From: Citrobacter arsenatis
Lineage (GTDB): Bacteria; Pseudomonadota; Gammaproteobacteria; Enterobacterales; Enterobacteriaceae
NCBI RefSeq assembly: GCF_004353845.1
Contig: NZ_CP037864.1
Location: 4,092,001 to 4,156,000, forward strand
Reading direction: 5' to 3'
Length of the DNA: 64,000 nt
The position numbers and the translations under genes were made by a program. The notes under the pieces were generated by a model that was not told where the DNA came from, did no database searches, and was given only the letters and a program-made list of their open reading frames with translations. This document shows positions 56,901-63,160 of this stretch, in pieces; position 1 is the first letter of the stretch; every line of letters begins with the position of its first letter.

Positions 56901-57025
56901 CCGGTCACAATTTCTTCACCGCTATATACCCTGTCGCCTTCATGAACCTGTCGTTGTGCACCATTAGCATCAACAACGTAAACCTGCCCAATGATTGCTT
57001 TGATCACACCGAGTAATTTGCTCAC
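47939..57025 (-). CDS. Giant LapA/BapA-like repetitive adhesin
   Basis: A 3028-residue secreted adhesin. Residues 1-106 are the retention module (MSKLLGVIKAIIGQVYVVDA ... GDRVYSGEEIVTGASGAVSVSLPDG), with a LapG-type TAAG site at 103-106 (bases 56708-56719), preceded by AISEGADPTQVLEA as in Pseudomonas LapA. A glycine run (about 115-119) follows. About 25 Ig-like domains come next, most with a D-(D/N)-x-(L/I/V)-N-x-x-E motif near their start and a GDxxxGD loop; residues between domains 17 and 18 form a Pro/Thr/Ser linker. The C-terminal 140 residues (DLSDLARELHEGVDIAKYIQSGGDHHLI) should hold the type I secretion signal; no RTX nonapeptides are seen. Divergent from its T1SS genes. Confidence 0.93.
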   Translation of the reverse strand: MSKLLGVIKAIIGQVYVVDANGAQRQVHEGDRVYSGEEIVTGASGAVSVSLPDGKTLDIGRNSHWGEHGLQASHNPESSAQDIAAAQKAISEGADPTQVLEATAAGNEAPVTLEGGGGGHTLVQLELTGQVVDPTAGFNTKGLGSPNWDSNLPIGGATTGSANVFPPEVQITEFAGNDGFINKNELHQTHLSGTSNQSHVTLTFTDSQKNTFTITVPVNNGHWNIATDLGGLVPGNVTVVAIATDVTGRTAESYDHALLDITGPNISISVENVTPDNLINNEESHHRQTDVHGHVGGDAKPGDLVTLLVDGKEYTGVVTDPGTGTLTYTIPVLTQGLLNDPNIHATLTSVDDAGNSTTVSTDHHVNNDLFAQNAVTIETVANDDVVNANEFRMPTVISGVASGDAKAGDPITLTIQGKAFHGTVFDDHGQLRYEIVVPSATLKEGANDVQVTLVSHDVVGNEATAVTHRTVVLDTQAHNALTIDNVTDDNTLNRVELYMRNQVISGTVSGEDAKVGDPIQLEINGHQYNAQVISLGNNTLGYRIAVSSSDFANNSTPVDGNVEVKVTVTSHDAAGNLAIATDTHSVHIDNLATNQVNIGAVATDDVVNAIENRMTTLISGVAGGDAKAGDAVTVNVRGQNFTGTVVDDNGELRYEVAVPVGTLKEGKNAVVVTLTSHDAAGNEVTALAHRTVVLDTKAHNTVNIHDVTADNTLNFNELSAAKQTIIGSVRGEDAKAGDPVLIEINGHQYHGQVIDTGKNTLGYRIEVDSSAFSDNIGHVLKEATVHVSVTSHDAAGNLAIATSSHDVHIDNFAENAITIESVATDDVVNAIENRMVTLISGEASGDARVGDAVTVSMHGQNYAGTVVNDNGHLRYEVALPKTALLEGKNDVQVTLVSHDAVGNEVTAQSYSTITLDTQAHNTIRIHDVTADNTLNYQELLAAKQTITGFVGGEDAKVNDPVLLEINGHQYSGKVIDFGRGKLGYSIDVDSSAFADNSGHVLTNVKITAMVTSHDAAGNLAIATDSHKVHIDNYAENTLKIDAVATDNVVNANENRMPTIISIVAGGDAREGDAVTISVRGQDFDGTVINDNGQLRYEVVLPHGTLHEGKNAVVATLLSHDALGNAVTSESHRIITLDTHAQNAISLDNIATDNVINYQELSAAKQRITGIVDGEDAKVGDPIQLVVNGHPYASQVIDLGHGHLGYSIDVDSSVFANNSVHVLTDVDVHVTVTSHDAAGNFAIATDSHKVHIDNFAKNGVTTDVVASDDVVNAIENRMPTLISGIAKGLDAKAGDVVTVHVQGHNQDFSGTVVNDHGVLRYEVFVPTGVLQEGSNDVMVTLVSHDSAGNQALAVEHRSVTLDTQAHSTVTIDSVTDDNNLNHLELDTPMQLISGKVGGDAQVGDAVIVEINNQTFNGKVIDLGGGHLGYQVPVNSTAFSDNKGLQDKNVTVSVTVISHDAVKNEVITTAKHDVHIDNHAGAKITVDTVAGDDKLNGAEAAKHLTEVMGTVAGDVHVGDKVQVIVDGHTYETTVQRLPEHNNALGYKLDVLSRDLVKDPHIVARVVGEDKVHNFQKAEITHDLAVDLHAKAMLTIDPVTGDNMINGDESKQPFTYVTGKVAGDVHVNDVVYLTVNGHVLTGKVSDLGGGVLGYSIKVSTADLISDPHLTATVSTTDGAGNPATANTETTVIIDTRVDAQITIDAVTPDNTLNLAEQMHGYTIVSGSVSGEVHPGDPFTMTINGHNYSGVVEDRGHQQMGFHVPVATADLVADPHISVTMDITDDALNHAQITAHHTVMLDAEAKASITIDPVTGDDVLNKIELGQTTTIVSGTVGGDAKVNDVVHLNIGGHTVDATVVNLPNLGTLGYSIDVDTQWLQNDPHITATITTTDAAGNNATADAQSTVVIDEKIDAIVHIDPIVTDSGDAVINHDEALKPQTTVTGTVGGDVKVGDTVELTINHQIYYAQVEDHNGQRVFSTKVSTLDLLMDPNIHAEVTAKDDAGNIAHGHDDMPVVVDTVADAGITIDSALSWQGMALPAGNRPEFVTVTGHVTPDAKFNDLVTVDVGNNKHLETHVITLPDGQLGYTLDILFQDWNNNGNITVSITTHDDHGNTATAVEHKFIDLPWVTNTYTPANTSFVIHTPSTTSTGTTPPHQPTVHLTVDKVAGDDILNHDEAQKATTVIRGLVTGDVQAGDNVMVTINHVQYTGHVMTIPTMPGQLAYEVDVPTNELQAHPTFDVSIKAGTATDSAQKTITVDTDNPLQITMEKIAGDDVINAAEAQSGKTTISGTVSGEGIHNGSVVSLQVNGNTLTAVVHDDKHGHWAWSTKVSINDLHNSPDVVATVIATDDHGNQGSASASSHVVVDLSANAGVTIDKIADDNVLNALESQQHKMTVTGSVSGDVHPGDKVTLTVNGNPYAATVDNNHHYSVDIYTQDLLADRAIVATVLGYDDHGNVQPASFTQGYSIDKTAGGSVTINTVGGDDIINADEVKAGSVEVSGTVDGDVHLGDKVDILVDGVTVHTRVIELPHMNGQLGYKAMVSTTGLQNDPTIHVSVQGQDSALNPMHAENDKSVTIDTQLHATIMLDDVTTDDVLNNVETQQAKTIISGHVTGDVDVGDQVTVTVNGKDLVADVKDSGGRKVFSVEASTADLLHDQNITAHVIAHDDSGNHGRIDTSKTITIDRTAAGTITVDNLTTDNVLNANELLDPTFKITGHVGGDASLGNPVKLTIGGHVYTGVVEVSATGERIYQIEVDTDVLRANKTFDVELKGHDLPLNPFTANASHTYSVDEKADATLIVDKVTGDNHISRAEAQDTVTHIIGSVSGDVHDGEHIKALVNGHQYDAILHQGNNGLTYDIEADTSAFRAGHNRVNVLVEAHDDHGNITPYTQTLNVTMDDPAPVKGHTADKGNHAAMQHALHNLFDDNALSLSYAPAATGHGQATAVLGADDKAKGVLEKVDLSDLARELHEGVDIAKYIQSGGDHHLIASPAKVAHGIDTALSTPASGDLHSPSFSLDHLIAKPDQNHTH
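53190..55900. repeat. Tandem two-domain repeats in the adhesin gene
   Basis: Domains 2-11 of the adhesin alternate between two types, A (VATDDVVNAIENRM) and B (VTADNTLNYQEL-AAKQ). The A-type landmark recurs at about 53193, 53857, 54520, 55182 and 55846, a period of about 663 bases (221 codons). High similarity between units points to recent duplication or gene conversion. Confidence 0.85.
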
Positions 57026-57357
57026 CGTAACCTCACTTAAATATCATCATTATTTTTATAAACTCGCTAATATATTAACGAACAAATATCACATTAATTT
57101 AATGTAAACATTAATATCTCAATGTAGAAAAAAACACATTTTATTGAATGCAATTACATGAGACTTGACTGGCAAATGAATATAATAAAAAATAACCAAA
57201 AATAAAACACGATGTGACAAAACATGTCGCTGAATAGCTGATGACAGCCATCAATTAAGACAAATCATATTTGTTAATTAATATAACGTGTTTGTAAAAA
57301 TGGATGATAGCGACGACAGCTGGATGTCATAACCGTGAGATATAAGGCATTCATGTC
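57026..57357. other. Divergent promoter region of the adhesin and its T1SS
   Basis: A 332-base, very A/T-rich gap between the adhesin (minus) and tolC-like (plus) starts. It holds the palindrome at 57099-57114 with an additional half site ACATTAA at 57091-57097. A ribosome-site-like AAGG lies before the TolC-like ATG. The composition would suit H-NS silencing, which is an inference. Confidence 0.6.
57099..57117. promoter_or_regulatory. Palindromic operator candidate, copy 2
   Basis: TTAATGTAAACATTAATAT; arms TTAATGT and ACATTAA with a 2-base centre. It matches 18 of 19 bases at 40619-40637. It lies 74 bases upstream of the adhesin start. Confidence 0.6.
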
Positions 57358-58701
57358 ATGAAGAAGTTTTTAGTTTTTCTGCTTTCATGCTTTTCAATAA
57401 ATGCAGCAATTGCAGAAGACTTACAAAATACCGTTAAAGATGCATTAGCGAATCATCCAGAAGTTAATGCCGCAATAAATAGTCGTTATTCCTCAGAGCA
57501 AGAACTACGGGCGGCACAAGGCGGCTATTTACCGTCCCTGAATTTAAACGCAGAAGCCGGGCGCAAAAATGTTGATGATGCGACGACTCGTGCGGCAGGC
57601 CGCAATAACGGTCTGACTCAGTCACCTAACGAAGCGACGCTCAGCCTTGAGCAAAATGTGTTCAATGGTTTTGCCACCAACAGCGAAGTTGCGCGGCAAA
57701 AAGCGACCGTTGATTCGCGCGCCTGGAGCGTGATGAACACCAGCGAAAGCACCGCGTATGCCGTGATTCAGGCCTATTTCGACGTACTGCAACGTGAAGA
57801 GTTTGTGCATCTTGCCGAAGACGATCTGGCAAATCACGAGCGCATTTACGACCAGATAAAACTGCGTACCGATCAGGGCGTTGGTCGCTCCGGAGACTTT
57901 ATGCAGGCCGAAGCGCGCCTGGCGCAGGCGCGTAACAACCTGCTGACCGAGCAGACCAACCTGGAAGACGCGAAAACCACCTTTGTCAGCGTGACCGGTA
58001 TGGACCCGCAGGGCTTAAGCCAGCCAGAGAGCATTGACTCTCAGCTTCCGACCTCGCTGGAAGACGCCAAAAGCCGAATGGAAAAAAACAATCCATTACT
58101 GAAGTCCGCCAATGCGGATATCGAAGCTGCACACCAGCAGTATGAAGCCTCAAAATCCACTTTCTACCCACGCGTGGACGTAGAGCTTTCCCGCGGGATT
58201 AGCAATAACACCGATACCACCAGCGCACACACCGAAGAGTGGGAAGCGATGGTAAAACTGCACTACAACCTGTACCAGGGCGGCAGCGACAAAGCCAGCA
58301 TGAACTCCCGCGCTTATCTGCACAAGCAGGCTCAGGATGTGCGCAATAACACGCTTCGCCAGTTGAATCAGGAGCTGCGCCTGGCCTGGACTGCGCTGCA
58401 AAACGCACGCGCCCAACTGCCTTCGGCAGAAGAATATGCTGACCGCAGCGTCAAAGTGCGCACGGCGTATCAGGATCAATTTAGTCTTGGCGAACGTACG
58501 CTGCTGGATTTACTCGATAGTGAAAATGAAGTGTTCTCCTCTAAACGTCGCCTTGTTGAATTACGTTATCTGGCAATGACCAGCGGCTATCGTATTAGCG
58601 AACGCACCGGCGAATTAATGAATATTCTAAAAATCACACCGCCGCCGTCAGGGCAACCGGTAGATTCTGCAGAAGACAATAGTTTACCGGAACTTCATTA
58701 A
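57358..58701 (+). CDS. lapE: TolC-family outer-membrane channel of the adhesin T1SS (LapE-like)
   Basis: A 447-residue precursor with signal peptide MKKFLVFLLSCFSINAAIA. It has the two-fold TolC repeat: LQNTVKDALANHPEVNAAINSRYSSEQELRAAQGGYLPSLNLNAEAG in the first half and ANADIEAAHQQYEASKSTFYPRVDVELS in the second, ending with a helical YQDQFSLGERTLLDLLDSENEVFSSKRRLVELRYLAMTSGYRI. It forms the outer-membrane exit of the type I secretion system and, in LapA-type systems, holds the retention module. First gene of the T1SS operon. Confidence 0.9.
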   Translation: MKKFLVFLLSCFSINAAIAEDLQNTVKDALANHPEVNAAINSRYSSEQELRAAQGGYLPSLNLNAEAGRKNVDDATTRAAGRNNGLTQSPNEATLSLEQNVFNGFATNSEVARQKATVDSRAWSVMNTSESTAYAVIQAYFDVLQREEFVHLAEDDLANHERIYDQIKLRTDQGVGRSGDFMQAEARLAQARNNLLTEQTNLEDAKTTFVSVTGMDPQGLSQPESIDSQLPTSLEDAKSRMEKNNPLLKSANADIEAAHQQYEASKSTFYPRVDVELSRGISNNTDTTSAHTEEWEAMVKLHYNLYQGGSDKASMNSRAYLHKQAQDVRNNTLRQLNQELRLAWTALQNARAQLPSAEEYADRSVKVRTAYQDQFSLGERTLLDLLDSENEVFSSKRRLVELRYLAMTSGYRISERTGELMNILKITPPPSGQPVDSAEDNSLPELH

Positions 58702-58778
58702 TAATTATTAATACCCAATAAATCTCTGACCTGCACGCTTATTATTAGCTTGCTATTATTTAGCCGTGCACGGTCAGA

Positions 58779-60983
58779 ATGGTTGCGAAAATGAGTGCAC
58801 AAGCCGAATTATTAAATGAAGTTTCCGAGAATGATGCTAACCCTAATTCTCACCATCACGACCCACGTAGCCATAATGACGACCCATTATTGGATAGCTT
58901 ACTTATTCTGTGTTCTCTGCATGGTAAATCGGCGAGTCGTTCAACATTAAGCTGCGGCCTACCATTAGAAAGCGATCGGCTCACGCTGGATATATTTCCA
59001 CGCGCGGCGGCAAGAGCCGGTTTAAAAGCACGAGTCGTCACGCGCACGCTCGATAAAATTCCGGCAATGTCCCTGCCTGCGGTCTTGTTGCTGAATACAG
59101 GCGGAACCGGCGTATTGCTGGCATGGAACGATGACGGTAGCGCCCGCTTTATGCCCAGCGAAAGCGAGGGTGGGGAAATTTGCGTCGATTTAGCCACGCT
59201 TGAGCGCAACTATGCGGGTAAAGTCATTTTTGCGCATCCGCGTCATGAATTCGATTTGCAGGCGGAAGCCTTCCTGCCGCGCACTAAATCCTGGTTCAAA
59301 GATACGCTGAAGCTGTCACGTTTTCTGTATATGGATGCGGTGCTGGCCAGCCTGCTGATCAACCTGATTGCGCTCGGCACGCCGCTTTTTACCATGAACG
59401 TCTATGACCGCGTGGTGCCAAACCAGGCAACGGTCACGCTGTGGGTGTTGGCGGTCGGGATCTGTCTGGCGTTTATCTTTGACCTGATCCTGAAAATGCT
59501 ACGCGGTATCTGTTTGGATATTGCGGGTAAAAAAAGCGATCTCATCATCTCCTCGACCCTGTTTGAACGCATTATCGGCATGGAGATGAAAGAGCGCCCG
59601 GCGCGGGTGGGAAGCTTTGCGCAAAACATTCATGAATTTCAGTCGCTGCGTGATTTCCTCTCATCGCTCACGCTGACGACGATTATCGATCTGCCCTTCA
59701 CCCTGTTGCTGCTGATTGTTATCGGTATTATCGGCGGTGCGCTGGCATGGATCCCGGTACTGACATTGCCGATTGCCCTGCTGTGCAGTTGGGCGCTGCA
59801 AAAGCCGGTCAACGACGCGGTGGCAAAAACCATGAGCCTCGCCAGCGAACGTCAGGCATTGCTGATAGAAACCCTCAGCAGCCTGGACGCCATCAAAGTG
59901 AACAATGCCCAAAGCGAACGCCAGTTCCAGTGGGAGCAGACGCTGGGCAGCCTGAGCCGTCTGGAGCTGCGCGTAAAAACCTTGTCCAGCCTGGCCAGCA
60001 ATCTCACCGGCTGGTTCCAGCAAATTTCGGGCGTAGTGATGATCATCGTCGGCGTATACATGATTATCGGCGGCAAGTTGAGTATGGGGGGCTTGATTGC
60101 CTGCTACATGCTTAACGGTCGCGCACTGATGCCGCTGGGCCAGCTCACCGGCCTTATCGCCCGCTATCAGCAGGCGAAGCTCACCATCAAAAATACCGAC
60201 AAAATGATGTCACTGGCGCAGGAGCGTCGCGCGGATGAAAACCCGCTCAAGCGCGAACAGTTACAGGGCAGCATTGAATTCCGCGATGTGGATTTCAGCT
60301 ATCCGGAGCAACAAAACCTGTCGCTGTACAAAATTAACCTGACCATTCAGCCCGGCGAACGCATCGGCATTATCGGACGTAGCGGTTCCGGAAAAAGTTC
60401 ACTGAGTAAACTTATCGTCAATTTGTACCAACCGAGCGCCGGGAACCTGCTGATCGACGGTATCGACTCTCGACAGTTGGATGTGAACGATCTGCGCCAC
60501 AGCATCGGCTACGTACCGCAGGACATCCAGTTGTTTAACGGTACGCTGCGCGACAACCTGCTGTGTGGGGCGCGCTATGTCGATGACGAAACCATGCTGA
60601 GAGCGGCAGAACTGGCGGGCGTCAACGATTTCGCTCGTCTGCATCCTGACGGCTATAACCTGCAGGTCGGGGAGCGCGGCTCTCAGCTTTCCGGCGGTCA
60701 ACGGCAGGCGGTGGCGCTTGCCCGCGCGCTGCTGCTGGATCCCCCTCTCCTGCTACTGGATGAACCCACCAGTTCGATGGACAACACCAGCGAAGAGAAG
60801 ATCAAACACGCGCTGGCTCCCTGCATCGCGGGAAAAACGTTATTACTGGTCACGCACCGCGCCTCCATGCTGTCGCTGGTTGACCGTCTGATTATTGTTG
60901 ATAAAGGACGCATCATCGCAGACGGCCCGAAAGCGGTAGTGATGGATGCGTTGAAAAAGGGGCAGATTAATGCATCTCGCTGA
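58779..60983 (+). CDS. lapB: T1SS ABC transporter with degenerate C39 domain (LapB-like)
   Basis: A 734-residue inner-membrane exporter ATPase. The N-terminal 150 residues are a C39-like domain without the catalytic Cys, as in HlyB and LapB. Transmembrane helices cover about 175-450. The ATPase has Walker A GRSGSGKSS, signature QLSGGQRQAVALARA, Walker B PLLLLDEPTSSMD and switch His in LLVTHRASM. A second ATG at 58791 is a possible start. Its gene overlaps the HlyD-type gene by 14 bases. It exports the adhesin. Confidence 0.92.
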   Translation: MVAKMSAQAELLNEVSENDANPNSHHHDPRSHNDDPLLDSLLILCSLHGKSASRSTLSCGLPLESDRLTLDIFPRAAARAGLKARVVTRTLDKIPAMSLPAVLLLNTGGTGVLLAWNDDGSARFMPSESEGGEICVDLATLERNYAGKVIFAHPRHEFDLQAEAFLPRTKSWFKDTLKLSRFLYMDAVLASLLINLIALGTPLFTMNVYDRVVPNQATVTLWVLAVGICLAFIFDLILKMLRGICLDIAGKKSDLIISSTLFERIIGMEMKERPARVGSFAQNIHEFQSLRDFLSSLTLTTIIDLPFTLLLLIVIGIIGGALAWIPVLTLPIALLCSWALQKPVNDAVAKTMSLASERQALLIETLSSLDAIKVNNAQSERQFQWEQTLGSLSRLELRVKTLSSLASNLTGWFQQISGVVMIIVGVYMIIGGKLSMGGLIACYMLNGRALMPLGQLTGLIARYQQAKLTIKNTDKMMSLAQERRADENPLKREQLQGSIEFRDVDFSYPEQQNLSLYKINLTIQPGERIGIIGRSGSGKSSLSKLIVNLYQPSAGNLLIDGIDSRQLDVNDLRHSIGYVPQDIQLFNGTLRDNLLCGARYVDDETMLRAAELAGVNDFARLHPDGYNLQVGERGSQLSGGQRQAVALARALLLDPPLLLLDEPTSSMDNTSEEKIKHALAPCIAGKTLLLVTHRASMLSLVDRLIIVDKGRIIADGPKAVVMDALKKGQINASR

Positions 60984-62343
60984 TTTCCTGGCTCGTGCCC
61001 GCCGCTACCTGCCGCACTACTTTCGCGGTCGTGATGAAAATCAAACCGACAGTATTAATGAGGTCAGCCAGGCCATTATTGATGACGCCCCAAGAGTGAT
61101 ACGACTGACGCTGTGGACGATCCTCGCACTGGTGGTGTTGTCTTTTGTGTGGGCCGGTTTTGCCAAAATTGATGAAGTCACGCGCGGTGAGGGAAAAGCG
61201 ATCCCCTCATCTAAGCTGCAAAAAATCCAGAACCTGGAAGGGGGCATTGTCACCGAACTGTATGTTCACGAAGGGCAAATCGTTAACGCCGGAACCCCGT
61301 TACTGCACCTTGATGACACGCGCTTTGCGTCCAATGTTGGCGAAACAGAAGCCGATAAGCTTGGCCTGCGCGCCAAGGTAGAACGCCTGACGGCGGAAGT
61401 TGAAGACCGAGAGTTTGTGATTTCCCCAGAAATAGCCAGCCAGGCGCCGGATGTCGCCCGGGGAGAAACCGAGCTGTACAACAGCCGCCGGGAGCAGTTT
61501 CACAACGAAATATCCGGGCTCGAAGAACAGCTGGTGCAGAAAAAACAGGAACTGCGCGACTTTGAATCGAAGGAAGATCAGTTTAAGCACAGCCTCGGGT
61601 TAATACGCCAGGAAATCAAAATGTCCGAGCCGCTGCTCGCCTCGGGCGCGATTTCAAAAGTCGAACTGCTGCGCCTGCGCCGTACCGAAGTGGAAACCGC
61701 CGGGCAGCTCAACTCTATTAGCCTGTCGCTGCCCAAGGCGGCATCAGAAATTAAAGAGATTGAGAATAAAATCGGTGAAAGTCGTGGTCGTTTCCAGAGC
61801 GATGCGCTGGCCCAGCTCAACGAGGCGCGAACAAATCTCAGCAAGACCCAGGCCAGTGTTAAAGCGCTGGAAGACCGGGTAAACCGGACGATGGTTACTT
61901 CACCAGTGCGCGGTATCGTTCAGCAGGTAATGGTGAACACTATCGGCGGCGTCATTCAGCCGGGCAGCGATCTGGTGGAAATCGTTCCTCTGGATGACAA
62001 GCTGTTAATCGAAGCCAAAATACAACCGCGCGATATCGCCTTCCTCCATCCGGGCCAGCACGCGATGGTGAAATTTACCGCTTACGATTACACCATCTAT
62101 GGTGGCCTGCAAGGCGAAGTGGTGCAGATAAGTCCAGACACCGTTACCGACAAGCAGGGACGGAGCTTTTATATTGTGCGTTTGCAAACGGACAAAAATT
62201 ACCTGGGAACAAAAGAGCATCCGATGCTGATCATTCCCGGCATGGTGGCGAGCGTCGATATTCTCACCGGTAAGAAAACGATTCTGAGCTATCTGTTAAA
62301 ACCGATTATTCGCGCACGCGCGGAGGCACTCAGAGAACGTTAA
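60970..62343 (+). CDS. lapC: T1SS membrane-fusion protein, HlyD family (LapC-like)
   Basis: A 457-residue periplasmic adaptor with one transmembrane helix near residues 40-60 (RLTLWTILALVVLSFVWAGFAKIDEV). The lipoyl half motifs are GEGKAIPSSKLQKIQNLEGGIVTELYVHEGQIVNAGTPLLHLDD and TSPVRGIVQQVMVNTIGGVIQPGSDLVEIVPLDD, with a long coiled-coil hairpin between them (about 120-320). The C-terminal beta-barrel ends with VDILTGKKTILSYLLKPIIRARAEALRER, typical of HlyD. It links the ABC protein to the TolC-like channel. Confidence 0.93.
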   Translation: MHLADFLARARRYLPHYFRGRDENQTDSINEVSQAIIDDAPRVIRLTLWTILALVVLSFVWAGFAKIDEVTRGEGKAIPSSKLQKIQNLEGGIVTELYVHEGQIVNAGTPLLHLDDTRFASNVGETEADKLGLRAKVERLTAEVEDREFVISPEIASQAPDVARGETELYNSRREQFHNEISGLEEQLVQKKQELRDFESKEDQFKHSLGLIRQEIKMSEPLLASGAISKVELLRLRRTEVETAGQLNSISLSLPKAASEIKEIENKIGESRGRFQSDALAQLNEARTNLSKTQASVKALEDRVNRTMVTSPVRGIVQQVMVNTIGGVIQPGSDLVEIVPLDDKLLIEAKIQPRDIAFLHPGQHAMVKFTAYDYTIYGGLQGEVVQISPDTVTDKQGRSFYIVRLQTDKNYLGTKEHPMLIIPGMVASVDILTGKKTILSYLLKPIIRARAEALRER

Positions 62344-62348
62344 TCGGT

Positions 62349-62380
62349 TGTGCTCCCTTTCATTATTGTTAGGGAGCACA
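62349..62380. terminator. Bidirectional terminator after the T1SS operon
   Basis: 10-bp arms TGTGCTCCCT and AGGGAGCACA with a 12-base loop between the convergent stops of the HlyD-type gene and the IprA-like gene. Confidence 0.75.
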
Positions 62381-62384
62381 GAGA

Positions 62385-62990
62385 TTATAACGGCGTGCAA
62401 AAAGAAAGTTTTCCGCGATTCAGGGTGATTTTCCCGTCATTAACCAGCTCCTGTAACACCTTATGGATGGCGCTGCGTGAGATATGATTGCGGGTCAAAA
62501 TAAAGGTATACACGGATGTTTTCTCTCGGACATCGGGTTCCATCGCCCAGATATATTTCACGTGCTCAATAATCTGCTCGCGAATAGTACGATGTGACTG
62601 CAACGCTTCCCGCTGGAAATAACGCTGAAGATGGTGCGTTAAGATATCAAACGCCTGCTTCCATAAGTTTTTAGCGGTAAACAGGAGATCGGCATTTTGC
62701 ACGCTCATCGCCCACATCTCGCAATCGGTATCACAACGTAAATAGTGTCCTGCCACTTCCGTACGCATTTGTGGCAGGCCGAGAATAGCCGGTGCAGAAA
62801 TACTCACGGTGACTAAGTCATTTTCCACACGATAAACAGAGACAGTCCCTTTCTCCAAAAACAAGATATTGCCATCAATCTTCAAATCAATACGCTGACG
62901 TTTTTTGCGTAACGACAGCCAGGCATTATCCGACTTCTTCATTTCATCGCCAACGAGCACTACAGCATTTTCAATTTCTTTCTGGAACAT
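62385..62990 (-). CDS. IprA/YaiV-like Crp-Fnr-fold regulator
   Basis: A 201-residue protein: a cyclic-nucleotide-binding-like beta-roll (about 25-105; ILFLEKGTVSVYRVENDLVTVSISAPAILGLPQM) without the cAMP-pocket Arg-Glu signature, then a winged helix (TRNHISRSAIHKVLQELVNDGKITLNRGKLS). The closest family I recognise is IprA/YaiV of enterobacteria. It lies next to the adhesin secretion genes and is a candidate for the regulator that binds the shared palindrome, but no direct evidence exists. Start at 62990 follows a moderate GAGAG site. Confidence 0.78.
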   Translation of the reverse strand: MFQKEIENAVVLVGDEMKKSDNAWLSLRKKRQRIDLKIDGNILFLEKGTVSVYRVENDLVTVSISAPAILGLPQMRTEVAGHYLRCDTDCEMWAMSVQNADLLFTAKNLWKQAFDILTHHLQRYFQREALQSHRTIREQIIEHVKYIWAMEPDVREKTSVYTFILTRNHISRSAIHKVLQELVNDGKITLNRGKLSFCTPL

Positions 62991-63044
62991 GGGACTCTCT
63001 ACCGCAAATTAAGGCTTTGTCTAAACGAGGGTAAATTTACTCAG

Positions 63045-63160
63045 CACGAAAAATAAATGTCAGCCTACAAACAAGCTGACATTTATTCCCATCTACATCT
63101 ACCACCGACATTCCCTGGTGCCGTTGACGCGTTCAGGCTCATGCTGTTTTCGCGTGGTGG
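63045..63160 (-). ncRNA. Candidate small RNA upstream of the IprA-like gene
   Basis: A TATACT element on the minus strand (63174-63169) precedes about 110 bases ending in a strong intrinsic terminator. The 5' part CACCACCAC could pair with GGTGGT further down. A 19-codon frame (MSLNASTAPGNVGGRCRWE) is contained but lacks a clear ribosome site. The -35 element is poor, so the call rests mainly on the terminator. Confidence 0.3.
63049..63087 (-). terminator. Intrinsic terminator reading leftwards
   Basis: Perfect 13-bp arms AATAAATGTCAGC and GCTGACATTTATT with a 10-base loop; on the minus strand the stem runs into TTTATTTTT. It lies upstream of the IprA-like start, so it ends some other leftward transcript or attenuates the IprA-like gene. 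Confidence 0.8.

Noticed and set aside
48000..57000. CRISPR-like or satellite repeats
   Set aside because: The regular repetition is coding, with a period of about 663 bases or about 310 bases for single Ig-like domains, and is explained by adhesin domains rather than by short direct repeats and spacers.
57211..57235. CRP-like site (TGTGACAAAACATGTC) in the adhesin/T1SS gap
   Set aside because: Only the left half matches TGTGA; the right half is not TCACA.
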